In this document: positions 1 through 9,800 of the stretch, in pieces
How positions within the stretch are numbered: the stretch's first letter is position 1
How the letters are laid out: each line of letters starts with the position of its first letter
Assembly (NCBI GenBank): GCA_030427245.1
Contig: JAUHXA010000020.1
Location: 35,971 to 99,970, forward strand
Direction: 5' to 3'
DNA: 64,000 nt
Source: Bacteroidia bacterium
GTDB lineage: Bacteria; Bacteroidota; Bacteroidia; Chitinophagales; UBA2359
Position numbers and translations under genes: made by a program
The notes under the pieces: generated by a model
What the model was told of the DNA's origin: nothing
Seen by the model: the letters and a program-made list of their open reading frames with translations, nothing else
Database searches by the model: none

Positions 1-1511
1 TCTTTGGTCTCCGCCAAAGATTCAAAAGACATCACAATGCCCTTCACCAGAGGGGTGAAATTTTGTTTGCTTGCCTTCAAAGTCATTTTACCCGCCTCCA
101 ATTTGGAGAGGTCGAGTAGTTGGTTGATGAGTTGCAGCAATCTTTGGGCTTGATGGTGTGCTACCTTCAAAAGGTTTTTATCCTGTTCATTTTTTTGTTT
201 TTCCATCACCTGCTTTACTGGACCTAAGACCAAGGTAAGTGGCGTTCTAAATTCATGGCTGATGTTGGCAAAAAAGCGGGATTTCAAATGGTCGAGTTCT
301 TCAAAACGGCGTTTTTCACTCCGAATCTTATTTACTTTGTCAAATAAAGCGTAAAACAGGATGCCCGAAAAAACAATGGTACTCACCTGAAAGCCGTATC
401 TAACAATTTGGACATATTTGTTACCAAACGATACAACATATAATTGCATTATTCCTGCAACGAAAAGAATCCCTATTGAAAACAATAAAATACGTGCTGG
501 TTTGATTTTTTCAAAAGCCAATAGAACTATTGGGATGATAGCCAACACAGTCCATATCAAAACACTATAATTTACAGCAACCATTGCCGTATTTGGATCT
601 GGGAGAAACCCTGCTGCTATATGAACAGTAGTAATGAAAAAGGCATAAGTCCAGTAGGTGTAATAATATTTGGGCAAATGTTTTTTCAACTGAATATAAT
701 CAGAGACAAATAAGGAAATAGACAGCATCAAGCCCGAAGTGATGGAAATCATAGTAGCTGCCTGATTCACCTGAAATTGATAAATGAAAAAATTCTGTAA
801 AACCGAGTTTATATGCCAGAAATAAGCTGTAAAGAAAAAGGTCAATAAAGCAAAATAGATAAAGGTTCTCTCTCGAAATATACCAAACATAAATAGGCTC
901 ACCAACGAAAATAGAACCATCACCCCACCATAAAAAAATTGCCAATTGTACATTAGTATCAAAGTGTTTATACGTGACTTTGAATTATAAATAGACATAT
1001 GAGCTATATGCGATTTATCTGTTGGCTTGTTAACACTCAGTTTGATATAATAAAGCAAGTCTTCTTTGCTCTTGAGACGGATTGGAACATAGTTACTAAT
1101 AGAATTCAAATTTTTGTTGTGAGGATTTACTGCTTGAATCGTCTTACTTTCCTCTATGACTTGACTATTCTCAATTGTATACACCGATACAGTATCAATA
1201 TCATGACATAGAGTGAAATAACTATTGAGTGTTTGACTTCCTTCATTAACCAACCGAAATCTTATCCAAGCGGTAGTTCCTTCTTCCATTTTTTCATTCT
1301 TGTTCTGCAATGGAGCAAATAAAGAATCTGGAAGTAGAAGGACTTCTTCAATGCTGTGTTTTTTCGCTTCTTCAAAAAAAACATTCAGGGAATCTCCTAT
1401 CCCAACCCTATCTGCAGGATTTTCATCGTAGGTATAAGTATAGATGGGGTTTTCTACAAACAATTGGAGAACAAATAAAAATGAGGATATAAACAGTAGG
1501 GGTAAACGCAT
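1..1511 (-). CDS. 7TM-DISM sensor histidine kinase, N-terminal part (runs off the left edge)
   Basis: Membrane sensor kinase that would pass an extracellular or membrane signal to a response regulator. Translating the minus strand from the ATG at 1511 gives about 503 uninterrupted codons to the window edge. I read, in order: a short hydrophobic signal (about 1-16); an extracellular beta-rich region like 7TMR-DISMED2 (about 40-165, with AWIRFRLVNEG); seven hydrophobic helices (about 187-389), as in 7TMR-DISM_7TM; a short coiled linker; and a HisKA domain whose H-box ISHEFRTPLTLVLG puts the phosphoacceptor at His419. The ATPase domain, and any receiver or AraC-type output domain common in this family in Bacteroidota, would lie outside the window. 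The gene stands alone and is divergent from the GNAT gene. The ligand is unknown. Confidence 0.85.
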   Translation of the reverse strand, partial: MRLPLLFISSFLFVLQLFVENPIYTYTYDENPADRVGIGDSLNVFFEEAKKHSIEEVLLLPDSLFAPLQNKNEKMEEGTTAWIRFRLVNEGSQTLNSYFTLCHDIDTVSVYTIENSQVIEESKTIQAVNPHNKNLNSISNYVPIRLKSKEDLLYYIKLSVNKPTDKSHIAHMSIYNSKSRINTLILMYNWQFFYGGVMVLFSLVSLFMFGIFRERTFIYFALLTFFFTAYFWHINSVLQNFFIYQFQVNQAATMISITSGLMLSISLFVSDYIQLKKHLPKYYYTYWTYAFFITTVHIAAGFLPDPNTAMVAVNYSVLIWTVLAIIPIVLLAFEKIKPARILLFSIGILFVAGIMQLYVVSFGNKYVQIVRYGFQVSTIVFSGILFYALFDKVNKIRSEKRRFEELDHLKSRFFANISHEFRTPLTLVLGPVKQVMEKQKNEQDKNLLKVAHHQAQRLLQLINQLLDLSKLEAGKMTLKASKQNFTPLVKGIVMSFESLAETK

Positions 1512-2105
1512 GAACGGGTTTTTGAAGGCTAAGATAGGAAATAAAATCTGTCGTTATTTTTGAGGGAAATTTGAAAAGAATAAAACCAAATGGGTAACCT
1601 TTTGTTTCGTTTTGCTATCAATGTCCGATGAACAAACTATTTCATTTCAAGTAGGAGAAGAAAACTATCGATTGATTGCTCCACTCATCCGAAATAGTGA
1701 TTCCTACTCTATCTGTCATTATTAGAATGAATGGCAATAATTTCTGAACGAAGCAAATTTCGTCCTACCGATTTGAAATCTAAAAAGTTTCGGAATTCAT
1801 CGAACTTGCCCATTGAAAAAGTCACAATAAGGTTAAATTTTACATACGCTCATTTTTTTTATGAGAAGAAATTATATGAAAAACTTTGCCAAAGCCATTG
1901 ATACCAAATGTTTTGTTCAAAGCGTTTATGGAGTAAGAGTGGTATTAAAAGTAGAAATGGGAAGGAGGAAATAATTATGGAATAAAAATTGATTTGTTAA
2001 GGTATATGACATAAGTAGGAAGCAGATAAGGTGGTAAATTTCCTTACCTTTATCCAAATAAAACCTGCCCCTATGCTCAATTATTTTAAAAACGCTACTA
2101 AGCCC
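1512..2105. other. Intergenic region with two short unassigned ORFs
   Basis: This is the divergent gap between the sensor kinase and the GNAT gene. Two short ATG ORFs on the plus strand, 1621-1725 (34 codons, starting MSDEQTISFQ) and 1861-1974 (37 codons, starting MRRNYMKNFA), have protein-like composition but match no family I recognise. They could be gene remnants or chance. A weak match to the Bacteroidota -7 element, TACCTTTA, lies at 2045-2052 just before the GNAT gene. I see no hairpin or RNA gene here. Confidence 0.4.
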
Positions 2106-2564
2106 ATGAACAGAGAAACAAACATCAACAGCAATTATTCTATCCAATTGATTTCTCCCAAAAATCCCTTATTGGTTGAGGCAATCAAATTGCGTTTTGA
2201 AGTTTTTGTGTGGGAGCAGCGTGTTCCCATCGAAATGGAAGTAGATGAATATGATCGCCGATGCAATCATTTGGTGGTGTTAGACAAACAACAAAGAGTC
2301 GTTGGTACTCTTAGATTGGTGTCACAGGGCGAAAATGTAAAAATGGGGCGTTTTGTGATTCGAAAATCTCACCGACGCAGAGGGTTGGGGACATGGATGA
2401 TGCAGGCTGTCCTCAAAATTGCCAAGCAAAAAGGCTTTCAATACATGATTTTGGAAGCACAAACTTATGTCGTTTCTTTCTACGAAAACTTGGGTTTTGA
2501 AGTGACAAGTGAGGAGTTTATGGATGCAGGAATCCCACACAAGCGAATGAGTAAGGCGCTTTAA
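2106..2564 (+). CDS. GNAT family N-acetyltransferase
   Basis: Predicted cytoplasmic acetyl-CoA-dependent N-acetyltransferase of the ElaA-like GNAT group; the substrate is unknown. The protein is 152 residues from the ATG at 2106. It shows LRFEVFVWEQRVP near the N-terminus, the beta4 segment MGRFVI, and the acetyl-CoA loop RRRGLGTWMM (Q/RxxGxG/A motif), followed by a C-terminal YENLGFEV typical of GNAT proteins. The frame stays open upstream to 2031 and ATGs exist at 2073 and 2106. I chose 2106 because the GNAT fold begins about 15 residues later and the upstream residues look non-conserved. It is convergent with the glycosyltransferase gene. Confidence 0.8.
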   Translation: MNRETNINSNYSIQLISPKNPLLVEAIKLRFEVFVWEQRVPIEMEVDEYDRRCNHLVVLDKQQRVVGTLRLVSQGENVKMGRFVIRKSHRRRGLGTWMMQAVLKIAKQKGFQYMILEAQTYVVSFYENLGFEVTSEEFMDAGIPHKRMSKAL

Positions 2565-2575
2565 GGTAAGGCAAA

Positions 2576-3748
2576 CTAACTTAGCTTTGCATCACACCGT
2601 TTCAACAGTTCTTCAATCGCTTCTTCCAACAATTGAGAGCATTCTAACTTCCTATCAAAACCCGAATAATCTTTAGACTCTCTCCATGCTTTTTGTAGTT
2701 CAAATTTAGATTGAGAGGTGGTGAAAAAAATGCCTTTTGACTGGAAATAGTCAGCCAAATAAATTTGTTCGGTTTGTCCTGGCGTAGGAATCAAAATCGC
2801 ATTTTTACCCAAAGTTGCTAAGTCCATAATGGTACTATAACCCGACCTCGCTATCACGACATCGGCTGTCAATAAAACTTGGTTCAAATCTTTGGCGGTT
2901 AGAAAATTAACCGTTTGGAGGTTTGAAGTTAATTGATGAAAAACTTGCTGCTCGGTTATACCTTTTACAATCAATACTTTCAAATCGGTTTGAAGGACTT
3001 GTTTTCGAAGCATTTCTTCAAACAATGTGCGTTGGGGTTCAGGCCCTGACAAGACTGCAACTATATCGTATTTTTCCTTCAAAAAATCGCACAGTCTTTT
3101 ATTCTGCTCCACGATTGGTTCTTTTCGCATCCTCGAAAGCGCACCTACAAAGCGAAATTTATCATTGGATAAAGCCTCTGCATGTGCCAAGTCGCCACTC
3201 AAGCTTTGACTTATTGAAGGGAAATCGGGAATCCAACATTGAGAAAAAGGACGAATAAAGCGCATTTGTGTCTTTGCTACCATGCCCTCCAAAAATTGAA
3301 GGAAAGGAGGCATTTTCAAAAAAAGTTGGTGACTTACAAAAATAGAAGGAATACCATTCACATAACAACCATAACGATTGTCGGAAATAATGGCGTTAAT
3401 TTTTTCATTTTTAACAATCTGTTGAATCGCTCTCTGCTCTTGTTGAATGACCCTCAAAATTTTTGGAATTTGCCAAAGCATAGTTGGTAACAATCCAATA
3501 GTATGACCACTGTAGTGAATATCATAAGCAGGTAGTTCAATGTGCTGCAAAGCAGGATACTCTTTCTTCAACAATGCCAGTGCCCGACCATCACTTGCAA
3601 TAACGACAGTGATGTTTTTTTTTAAAAGTGCATTGATGATGGGCATACACCGAGTAGCATGTCCAAGCCCCCAATTTAAAGGTGCAACGATAACTTTCAA
3701 ACGGACATTCGATTCAAAAATAGGAGTCTTTTTACTAGTCAAGTTCAT
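2576..3748 (-). CDS. Glycosyltransferase (UDP-sugar, family 28-like)
   Basis: Predicted GT-B glycosyltransferase of the MJ1255/VC2487-like group that resembles MurG and MGDG synthases in its fold. The first Rossmann half opens with VIVAPLNWGLGHATRCMP, whose GLGHATR loop is the usual acceptor and phosphate-binding motif. The second half contains VVIARSGYSTIMDLATLGKN and LIPTPGQTEQIYLA, the nucleotide-sugar site. It is 390 residues from the ATG at 3748; an upstream in-frame ATG at 3796 would add 16 residues with no family support. The acceptor cannot be told from sequence, and there are no envelope-synthesis neighbours except lpxH 1 kb away. Family assignment is good, substrate unknown. Confidence 0.8.
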   Translation of the reverse strand: MNLTSKKTPIFESNVRLKVIVAPLNWGLGHATRCMPIINALLKKNITVVIASDGRALALLKKEYPALQHIELPAYDIHYSGHTIGLLPTMLWQIPKILRVIQQEQRAIQQIVKNEKINAIISDNRYGCYVNGIPSIFVSHQLFLKMPPFLQFLEGMVAKTQMRFIRPFSQCWIPDFPSISQSLSGDLAHAEALSNDKFRFVGALSRMRKEPIVEQNKRLCDFLKEKYDIVAVLSGPEPQRTLFEEMLRKQVLQTDLKVLIVKGITEQQVFHQLTSNLQTVNFLTAKDLNQVLLTADVVIARSGYSTIMDLATLGKNAILIPTPGQTEQIYLADYFQSKGIFFTTSQSKFELQKAWRESKDYSGFDRKLECSQLLEEAIEELLKRCDAKLS

Positions 3749-3796
3749 TTTATTTAAAGAGACTTCGTACATTTGAGAAAGACAGAATTTTATCAA

Positions 3797-4142
3797 TATC
3801 TATTTTTATCTTAAACATTTTTTTTAGCAAAAAGACAAAGAGAATATAATGATGATTTAATACCCAGTCTTTCCTTTAGTGTTACCTTTAAGCCAATCTG
3901 TAGTCTGTTCTTTAGAAAGGTATAGTTTTTGTACTTCATCTAAAGAGAGATGCCCATATTTTAATCATATCACGACACTTCACACATTTGAGCTGACTTT
4001 CTGGATAAATCTATAAAAAGTCAGTAAAAGTATGTACAATAATCTAACTTTTACTCCTTCAAAACTGTTAACTTCTTAAACAAGCGATGGGAACACCACC
4101 AATTCGACGGCTAAGAAGTTTAACGATAAATTTTAATTGCCT
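3797..4142. other. Intergenic region with a possible gene remnant on the minus strand
   Basis: No intact gene here. On the minus strand, 3857-3964 reads as a 35-codon open stretch (LKYGHLSLDEVQKLYLS at its start, GNTKGKTGY at its end) between two stops, without an ATG. Its composition is protein-like and the end looks like a natural C-terminus, so it may be the tail of a lost gene. I cannot name the family. Nothing else stands out. Confidence 0.3.
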
Positions 4143-4643
4143 ATGAAGTTTCGTCGACTTACTTATGAAGAGCTAGAGGAACGCACCTCGCAGTTCATCA
4201 AATTTTTAGCCAAAAACTCCATTGATACGTCTCAATGGTCAGAGTTGTTGGAAACCAAGCCTGAATATGCCCGAAAACTGGTAGATGATTTCAGTGATTT
4301 AGTTATGGAACATACCTTGAATAAGGTTGAATTTTTGGAGCATCGAACCGACAATGATTTGAAGGTTTATAAGCTACTCAAAACCAAGGTGATTGTCATT
4401 CACCTTCAAATTGGGGAGAAAACAGGCTTGAATCTAAGGCGTTATGCTTCTGTTGCCAATTTGCTTTCTGGATTAGAGCGGGATATGTGGGAGGCTATTC
4501 GGTTGAACATATATGAATATAAATATAAAAGAGAGAGAGCACAAGAGATATTTCAATTGATGGAATCGGAGTGTTTTATTACCCACAAAAACGAATTTGC
4601 TGCGCTTTACAAGCTGATTCAAAATGGCAGTAGGGCTACCTGA
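4143..4643 (+). CDS. DUF6495 family protein
   Basis: Small cytoplasmic protein conserved in Bacteroidota, function unknown. The N-terminus MKFRRLTYEELEE and the following pattern FIKFLAKNSID..W, FSDLVMEHTLNKVEFLEHR are characteristic of DUF6495 as I know it. The rest is predicted largely helical, with no signal peptide or membrane segment. Length is 166 residues from the ATG at 4143; an in-frame TTG six bases upstream is a less likely start. It lies 78 bp before lpxH on the same strand, but a good -7 element lies between them, so co-transcription is not required. Confidence 0.7.
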   Translation: MKFRRLTYEELEERTSQFIKFLAKNSIDTSQWSELLETKPEYARKLVDDFSDLVMEHTLNKVEFLEHRTDNDLKVYKLLKTKVIVIHLQIGEKTGLNLRRYASVANLLSGLERDMWEAIRLNIYEYKYKRERAQEIFQLMESECFITHKNEFAALYKLIQNGSRAT

Positions 4644-4682
4644 TTTTTTTGTCTTATCGAATAAAGAAATGAAAATTAGTCG

Positions 4683-4690
4683 TAATTTTG
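4683..4690 (+). promoter_or_regulatory. Predicted -7 promoter element of lpxH
   Basis: TAATTTTG matches the Bacteroidota housekeeping -7 consensus TAnnTTTG, 32 bases before the lpxH start codon. No convincing -33 TTG at the usual spacing was found, so this is a motif match only. Confidence 0.4.
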
Positions 4691-4721
4691 ATTTTCATTG
4701 TTAGTCTAATTTTCGTTTTGA

Positions 4722-5480
4722 ATGGCTATTGCCGAAAAAAAAGTTTATTTCGCTTCTGATTTACATTTAGGTGCGCCTACACTCGAAGCCAGCAAAATAC
4801 GTGAAAAACGTTTTGTGAGGTGGCTCGACAGCATCAAACACGATGCAAGTGCCTTGTATTTGGTTGGCGATTTATTCGACTTTTGGTTTGAATACAAAAC
4901 CGTAGTACCGAGAGGTTATTTGCGTTTTTTCGGCAAGTTGATTGAATTGAAGGATATGGGAGTAGAAATTTTGGTTTTTACTGGCAACCACGATGTCTGG
5001 ATGTTCGATTATTTTCAAGAAGAGTTAGACATTCCTGTATATTACCAACCTATCACTCGAAACATCGGCGGTAAAACTTTCTTTATTGGTCATGGCGACG
5101 GTTTGGGCCCAGACGATAAGGGCTACAAATTCCTTAAAAAAGTCTTCACCAACCGAGTCTGTCAATGGCTGTTTGCACGCCTTCATCCCAACTTTGCAAT
5201 TGGACTTGCCAACTACTTTTCTCGCAAAAGTCGTGGTCAAGAAAAACCAGAAGACATTTTTTTGGGTGAAGACAAAGAATGGCTCGTATTGTACTCCAAA
5301 AGAAAGCTCATACAAAACCCCGATATTGATTATTTTATCTTCGGACACCGACATTTACCCTTAGACATACGACTGAGCGACAAAAGCCGTTATGTGAACT
5401 TAGGTGACTGGATTAAATACAATTCTTATGCACAATTTGATGGACAAAATTTACAACTCAGCTATTTTGAAAGCACTTAG
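4722..5480 (+). CDS. lpxH: UDP-2,3-diacylglucosamine diphosphatase (LpxH)
   Basis: Hydrolyses UDP-2,3-diacylglucosamine to lipid X and UMP, the fourth step of lipid A synthesis, at the inner face of the cytoplasmic membrane. The 252-residue protein carries the complete calcineurin-like metallophosphoesterase set: SDLHLG (D13, H15), GDLFDFW (D50), GNHD (N89, H90), GHGDG (H124) and GHRH (H209, H211). Length and motifs fit the Bacteroidota LpxH group. The following propeller gene overlaps its 3' end by 41 bases, so the two are probably co-transcribed. The start at 4722 is the ATG closest to the first motif. Confidence 0.93.
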   Translation: MAIAEKKVYFASDLHLGAPTLEASKIREKRFVRWLDSIKHDASALYLVGDLFDFWFEYKTVVPRGYLRFFGKLIELKDMGVEILVFTGNHDVWMFDYFQEELDIPVYYQPITRNIGGKTFFIGHGDGLGPDDKGYKFLKKVFTNRVCQWLFARLHPNFAIGLANYFSRKSRGQEKPEDIFLGEDKEWLVLYSKRKLIQNPDIDYFIFGHRHLPLDIRLSDKSRYVNLGDWIKYNSYAQFDGQNLQLSYFEST

Positions 5481-6300
5481 CTTGTGTTTGGTGGTAGGAA
5501 CACTTTGGGCGTTTACCTTTGCCAATGAAGACAATTATCAACTCGTCAGTACGATTCCTGTTGAAGGGAAGTTCATGGCAACTGATTTTTTGAAAAATGC
5601 CTATGTCATTACCGAACGCAATCAGGTGATGAAATACGATTCAGTAGGCAATTTGGTCGGTAATTTTAGTGAAAGCAAGTTTGGCAATCCGACTTCGGTT
5701 GATGCTACGAGTCCTTTCAATGTCTTGATCTTCTTCAAGGATTTTGCAACGGCGGTTACAACTGATATGCGCTTGAATACCCGCCGATTGTACAAACTTT
5801 CTAATATTGGTATCAAGAACATTGCAGCAGTCGCTCTATCTCACGACAATTATATTTGGATATATGATGAGGACGAAAACCGTCTCAAAAAAATTAATCC
5901 GAACTATGAAGAGATTTACAAAAGCTTAGACATTCAGCAGTTGGTAGGTGAAGAAGTGCACCCCAATTTTATCATAGAACGCACTATTTCGGGTAGTCAT
6001 CTGGTGTTTTTAGGTGTTCCAAATATGGGCATTATGGTCTTTGATATGTTTGGGAATTATTATACGTCTATTCCCAACCATAGCCTACAAGCCGAAAACT
6101 TGACTTCTTTTCAAATCATCAACGATAAGATTGTTTATTTCTTTGATGGTCAAGTGATGGTTTACGACTTTTTTACCAAAGAAATTTCTGCCCTGAATAT
6201 TCCTCACACTACTCATTCGCAGGTGGTAAATATCGAAAGAGGACAGCTTTTTTTGTTGAATAATAAAGAATTGAAGATGTATGCAAGGACGGTGAACTGA
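5440..6300 (+). CDS. Secreted beta-propeller-like protein of unknown function
   Basis: Predicted exported protein of 286 residues from the ATG at 5440, chosen because it puts a hydrophobic signal sequence (AILKALSLCLVVGTLWAF) at the N-terminus. The rest has repeated beta-strand units with short motifs such as YVITERNQVMKYDSVGNLV and IWIYDEDENRLKKINP, as in NHL- or YVTN-type propellers. There is no T9SS sorting domain, so a periplasmic location is likely. The start lies inside the 3' end of lpxH (41-bp overlap), which suggests translational coupling. I do not recognise a named family; a link to lipid A metabolism is inference from position only. Confidence 0.65.
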   Translation: MDKIYNSAILKALSLCLVVGTLWAFTFANEDNYQLVSTIPVEGKFMATDFLKNAYVITERNQVMKYDSVGNLVGNFSESKFGNPTSVDATSPFNVLIFFKDFATAVTTDMRLNTRRLYKLSNIGIKNIAAVALSHDNYIWIYDEDENRLKKINPNYEEIYKSLDIQQLVGEEVHPNFIIERTISGSHLVFLGVPNMGIMVFDMFGNYYTSIPNHSLQAENLTSFQIINDKIVYFFDGQVMVYDFFTKEISALNIPHTTHSQVVNIERGQLFLLNNKELKMYARTVN

Positions 6301-6382
6301 CAGCTCAACGGAGATTTGTGCCATCTATCGGCAACTATAAACCGTCTGTCGAATTGTAGTGGATTAAAATTTTAGTTAGACT

Positions 6383-6390
6383 TATATTTG
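6383..6390 (+). promoter_or_regulatory. Predicted -7 element of the candidate small RNA
   Basis: TATATTTG is an exact match to TAnnTTTG. A TTG lies at 6354-6356, somewhat farther upstream than usual for the -33 box. No ORF of credible quality follows, so this promoter would drive a non-coding transcript. Confidence 0.45.
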
Positions 6391-6396
6391 TACTGT

Positions 6397-6519
6397 GAAG
6401 TTTGAGAAAACATTACAGTACACACAAATATTAACACACATACACAGGTATATTTTTCTTTTGAGTGAAGATAAAAAACTGGTAGTCGTCTTATTAGGAC
6501 ATAAACTACCAGTTTTTTT
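6397..6519 (+). ncRNA. Candidate intergenic small RNA (about 120 nt)
   Basis: Inferred from a promoter-terminator pair with no gene between: transcription from the -7 box at 6383-6390 would begin near 6397 and end at the T-run around 6519. The first 75 nt are A-rich and appear unstructured; the last 47 nt form the 14-bp terminator stem with an 18-nt loop. A GTG-initiated ORF (6395-6604) runs through the terminator and has no protein-like features, so I do not call it coding. It does not match 6S, tmRNA, SRP or RNase P RNA by eye. Function unknown. Confidence 0.35.
6473..6519 (+). terminator. Rho-independent terminator
   Basis: Perfect 14-bp inverted repeat, AAAAAACTGGTAGT (6473-6486) and ACTACCAGTTTTTT (6505-6518), with an 18-nt loop and a T-run. 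It is symmetric enough to work on both strands. Confidence 0.7.
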
Positions 6520-6839
6520 GTTTTACCCCCTCAAAAGCCTCCCTTTATGTGTCAATTTCCAAAAAAAGAAAATGTTTTTATTTTATTGTAAATCAATTTA
6601 TTGAATGGGATAGGATTTCAAAAAAGCAAGATAATGAGTAGATAAGTAAGTCAAATTTTGGGTTTTCTTTCCTTTGGCTTGTGCCTTCAATGGTTGAGAT
6701 TTGGAAAAGAATGAGGTAATTGTCTGTAAATAAATCCAATACGGCAATTATTTCAAATATTTATTTTTCCTAATTTTTTAAACCCATTTACAATGAAACA
6801 AGCCCACGCTTTTTCTTCGAAGGCATTTTATATATTATG

Positions 6840-6848
6840 CCCCCCCCC
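6840..6848 (+). repeat. C9 homopolymer at the start of the large surface-protein gene
   Basis: Nine consecutive C residues in an otherwise AT-rich region, placed between an ATG at 6793 and the long frame that begins at 6854. With nine C the ATG at 6793 is read in the wrong frame and stops after 33 codons. Loss of one C (or gain of two) would join it in frame to the 1647-residue protein. Such tracts are classic slipped-strand sites, but also classic sequencing-error sites. Confidence 0.6.
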
Positions 6849-6853
6849 TATGT

Positions 6854-9800
6854 TTGAAACAAGTAATAATTACATGTATCTTATTAACAGTTAATTTTTC
6901 CAGTTCTCTTTTACAGGGAGCAACCTTTGATTTAACAGTTCAAATTACAGAATCACCTGATGGAATATTGCACATACATTTGGATCCAGATGGAGATGTT
7001 CCTTCATTTGACGGTTGTGGCGGACAAGAAGATGATGGAATGAAACTTACATTATTGTTTAATTTTTATGATGAATTTAACAATTTGATTCATACCGTTG
7101 ATTTGAAACAATCAGATGGAAACCCAATTTTATTTGATAATTTATCCAACCAAAGTCCTAAAAATTATTGGTTTCCCAAAAACCTTGTTTATGACTACTT
7201 TATTTACCTTCCTCCTTCAAACGTGTTAGATGAAAATGGTGCAATAACTACATGTAACAGCGGAATTCCAAATATTGATAATATTACTAATGTTGAAATA
7301 ATAACAAGTTTGAATATTATTCCTTGTCCAGCATGGCAATCTATCAGCACAAATGGCGTTTCTTTAAGTTTAAATTATTTAGGGGAATCATTAAGCAGTT
7401 TTAACTGTGAATCCAGTTCAAATCCTCAAGAATGTATAAATATTACTAGTGAGCATGATTTCAATGTACCTACTAATACTGGTACAAATCTCCCCGTAGG
7501 ATATATTGATTTCGGAGTTGAGTTCTTTGAGGTAATAGCAGATTGTGAGGTTAATCAGTCTGCATGTCCCGAGAATACTAATGGAGTTTGGGTAACTTAT
7601 GCAATTCCTTATGGAGGGTGCCCAGAATATAGTCAAAATTGGACTTATGAAGACGGAAATTCAACCTATACAGCATGTCATTTCGCTGCTAATGAATTTG
7701 ATTCTTCTCAAGTTGCAGATCCTGATAATCCTACAACATTTGAAGATACTTATGCTGTAAGTCCTGATTATCCATATTTTATTACAATAACAGATGCAAT
7801 AGGAAATCAGATACAAGAAACACTAAATGCAGAAGCCATAGAGTCTGATTTGATAGATAAAGTGGAAAAAATAGATGAGTTTCATGATGAATGTGATAGT
7901 TGGGTTATTATTGAAATCTCTCCACAAGATGTTGTTTTAAATAATCAAAACAGTGAATATGATATAAGTATTTCAGGTCCAGGTATTGCATCTATTCAAA
8001 ATGGAAATCGTTATAAACGTAAAATTCAAGAGAATGGTACCTACATAATAAGCATAACCAATAAATTTTCAGGTTGTGGAGAGGAGGTAGAGATAGAAAT
8101 CACGGAAATTAAAGAAATTCTTGATTTACCTGTAGTAGATGTAGGTTCAGATTTGTTTTTCTGTGAAGGTGGAACTGTGCCTACGATTATTGTAGATGCC
8201 GATTCTGAAGGGCTAAATGATTCAAATGTTACTTATGAATGGTTAATTACAAGTCGAACTTATAGAGTGCAAACAGGTGAATGTAAAGGCTCTACAACGG
8301 TAGAAATTATTGAGGGAGGTACAGATAGTCAGTTGGTTCTTAGTTCAGAAAATATTTTGCTCAATCGCTGTTATATAGTGGAAGTGATTGCTACTAATCA
8401 AGATGGTTGCATCCAACACTTCTCAAATAATGATACAAAGTCCATTATTTATGCAGAATCTCCGCCTGCAGAAATTTCTCCTCCTGTAATAGATGTAGAT
8501 GCCTGTAACGGTGAAATGGCTATTCTAACAGCTAACGAACCTCCTTTTGAATTTATCACTTATTCTTACAAATGGTCTAATGGAGTAAAACATATAGATA
8601 CACATGTTCATCAATCTGGTATTTATACTGTTACGGTCACATCTGATGTAACGGGATGCTCAGCCACGGACAAAATAAATGTAAGTATCAATGGACCAAC
8701 TGCTTACATTGCAGGAACTGAAATACTTTGTGGAGATGAAATTACCTTAGAACTTATGGGTTATGCAACTGAATATTATTGGTCTACTGGTGAACAAACC
8801 CCAATAATCACTGTTTCGCAAGGCGGATTATATACAGTTACTGTAACAGCAGATAATTGTTATTTAATCTCAACTGTTGAAGTAATAGATTCGAACTTTT
8901 CGCTTGATTTTGGTTTTGACCTTATGGAAGTTGATGCTTGTGAAGAAGATTATCCTGTTATCTTACAGCCTATTGGGCATCCTCAAGATTTTTTTACTTA
9001 TAGCTGGTCATCAGGAGAAAATACTAACTCCATTGAAGTAGGAGCTCCTGGTCAATATACCTTAAATGCATATAGCCCAAATGGCTGTGTCAATCAAAAA
9101 ACTATCACAGTTAATTTATTGGTAGGGCCAATGGTTAGCTTAGGCAATACCAAAAGTATCTGCGAGGAAGAAAGTATCATTTTGGATGCGGGAACAAGTG
9201 CTAATACATATTTGTGGTCAAATGGAAGTCAACAACAAACTATTGAAGTAAATTCAGAGGGTATTTACAGTGTAACGGTGACAAAGGATGGATGTGACAG
9301 AACAGATGAAGTAGAGGTTATGCACTATGAGGCTCCTTTTGCAGATTTGGGAGGAGTTCTTTCTATTTGCAATGGAGAACCTATTTTGGTTGACGCTTTT
9401 CATCCCGATGCTGTGCATTATAAATGGTCTAATGAACCATTTACTTCCTCTGAATCTGCTAAATATATTTCAATTCCAGGAGATTATAGTGTGACCATTA
9501 CCAACTCTCAAGGTTGTTCATCAGTTAGTGAAATAAATATTATTTCAGGGAATCCTTTTATAGATTTGGAAGTACAAGTACAAGATTGTAATAGTTGGGA
9601 AACTATTTTATCCACAATCGATTTTGCGGATTTTGATTACTTATGGACAGATAAAAATGGGGTTATTTTAAGTGATAAAAATACCCTAACAATCACGACT
9701 TTAGGGGAGTACAATTTGTATGTGTCGCAAAACGGATGCACTGTTACTCAACAAATAGTTTTTGACAATGAAAGCTTTGGAGCAGTAAGTGCTTATACAA

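Larger units (their letters stand above)
6301..6792. other. Intergenic region holding a candidate small RNA
   Basis: No convincing protein gene in this gap. It contains a good -7 promoter motif (6383-6390) followed 83 bp later by a perfect hairpin terminator (6473-6519), annotated separately as a candidate small RNA. From 6520 to 6792 I see only AT-rich sequence before the large surface-protein gene. Confidence 0.5.

Noticed and set aside
6395..6604. 69-codon ORF with GTG start
   Set aside because: It runs through a strong terminator hairpin, is composed of AT-rich filler residues, and begins at the expected start of the candidate small RNA.
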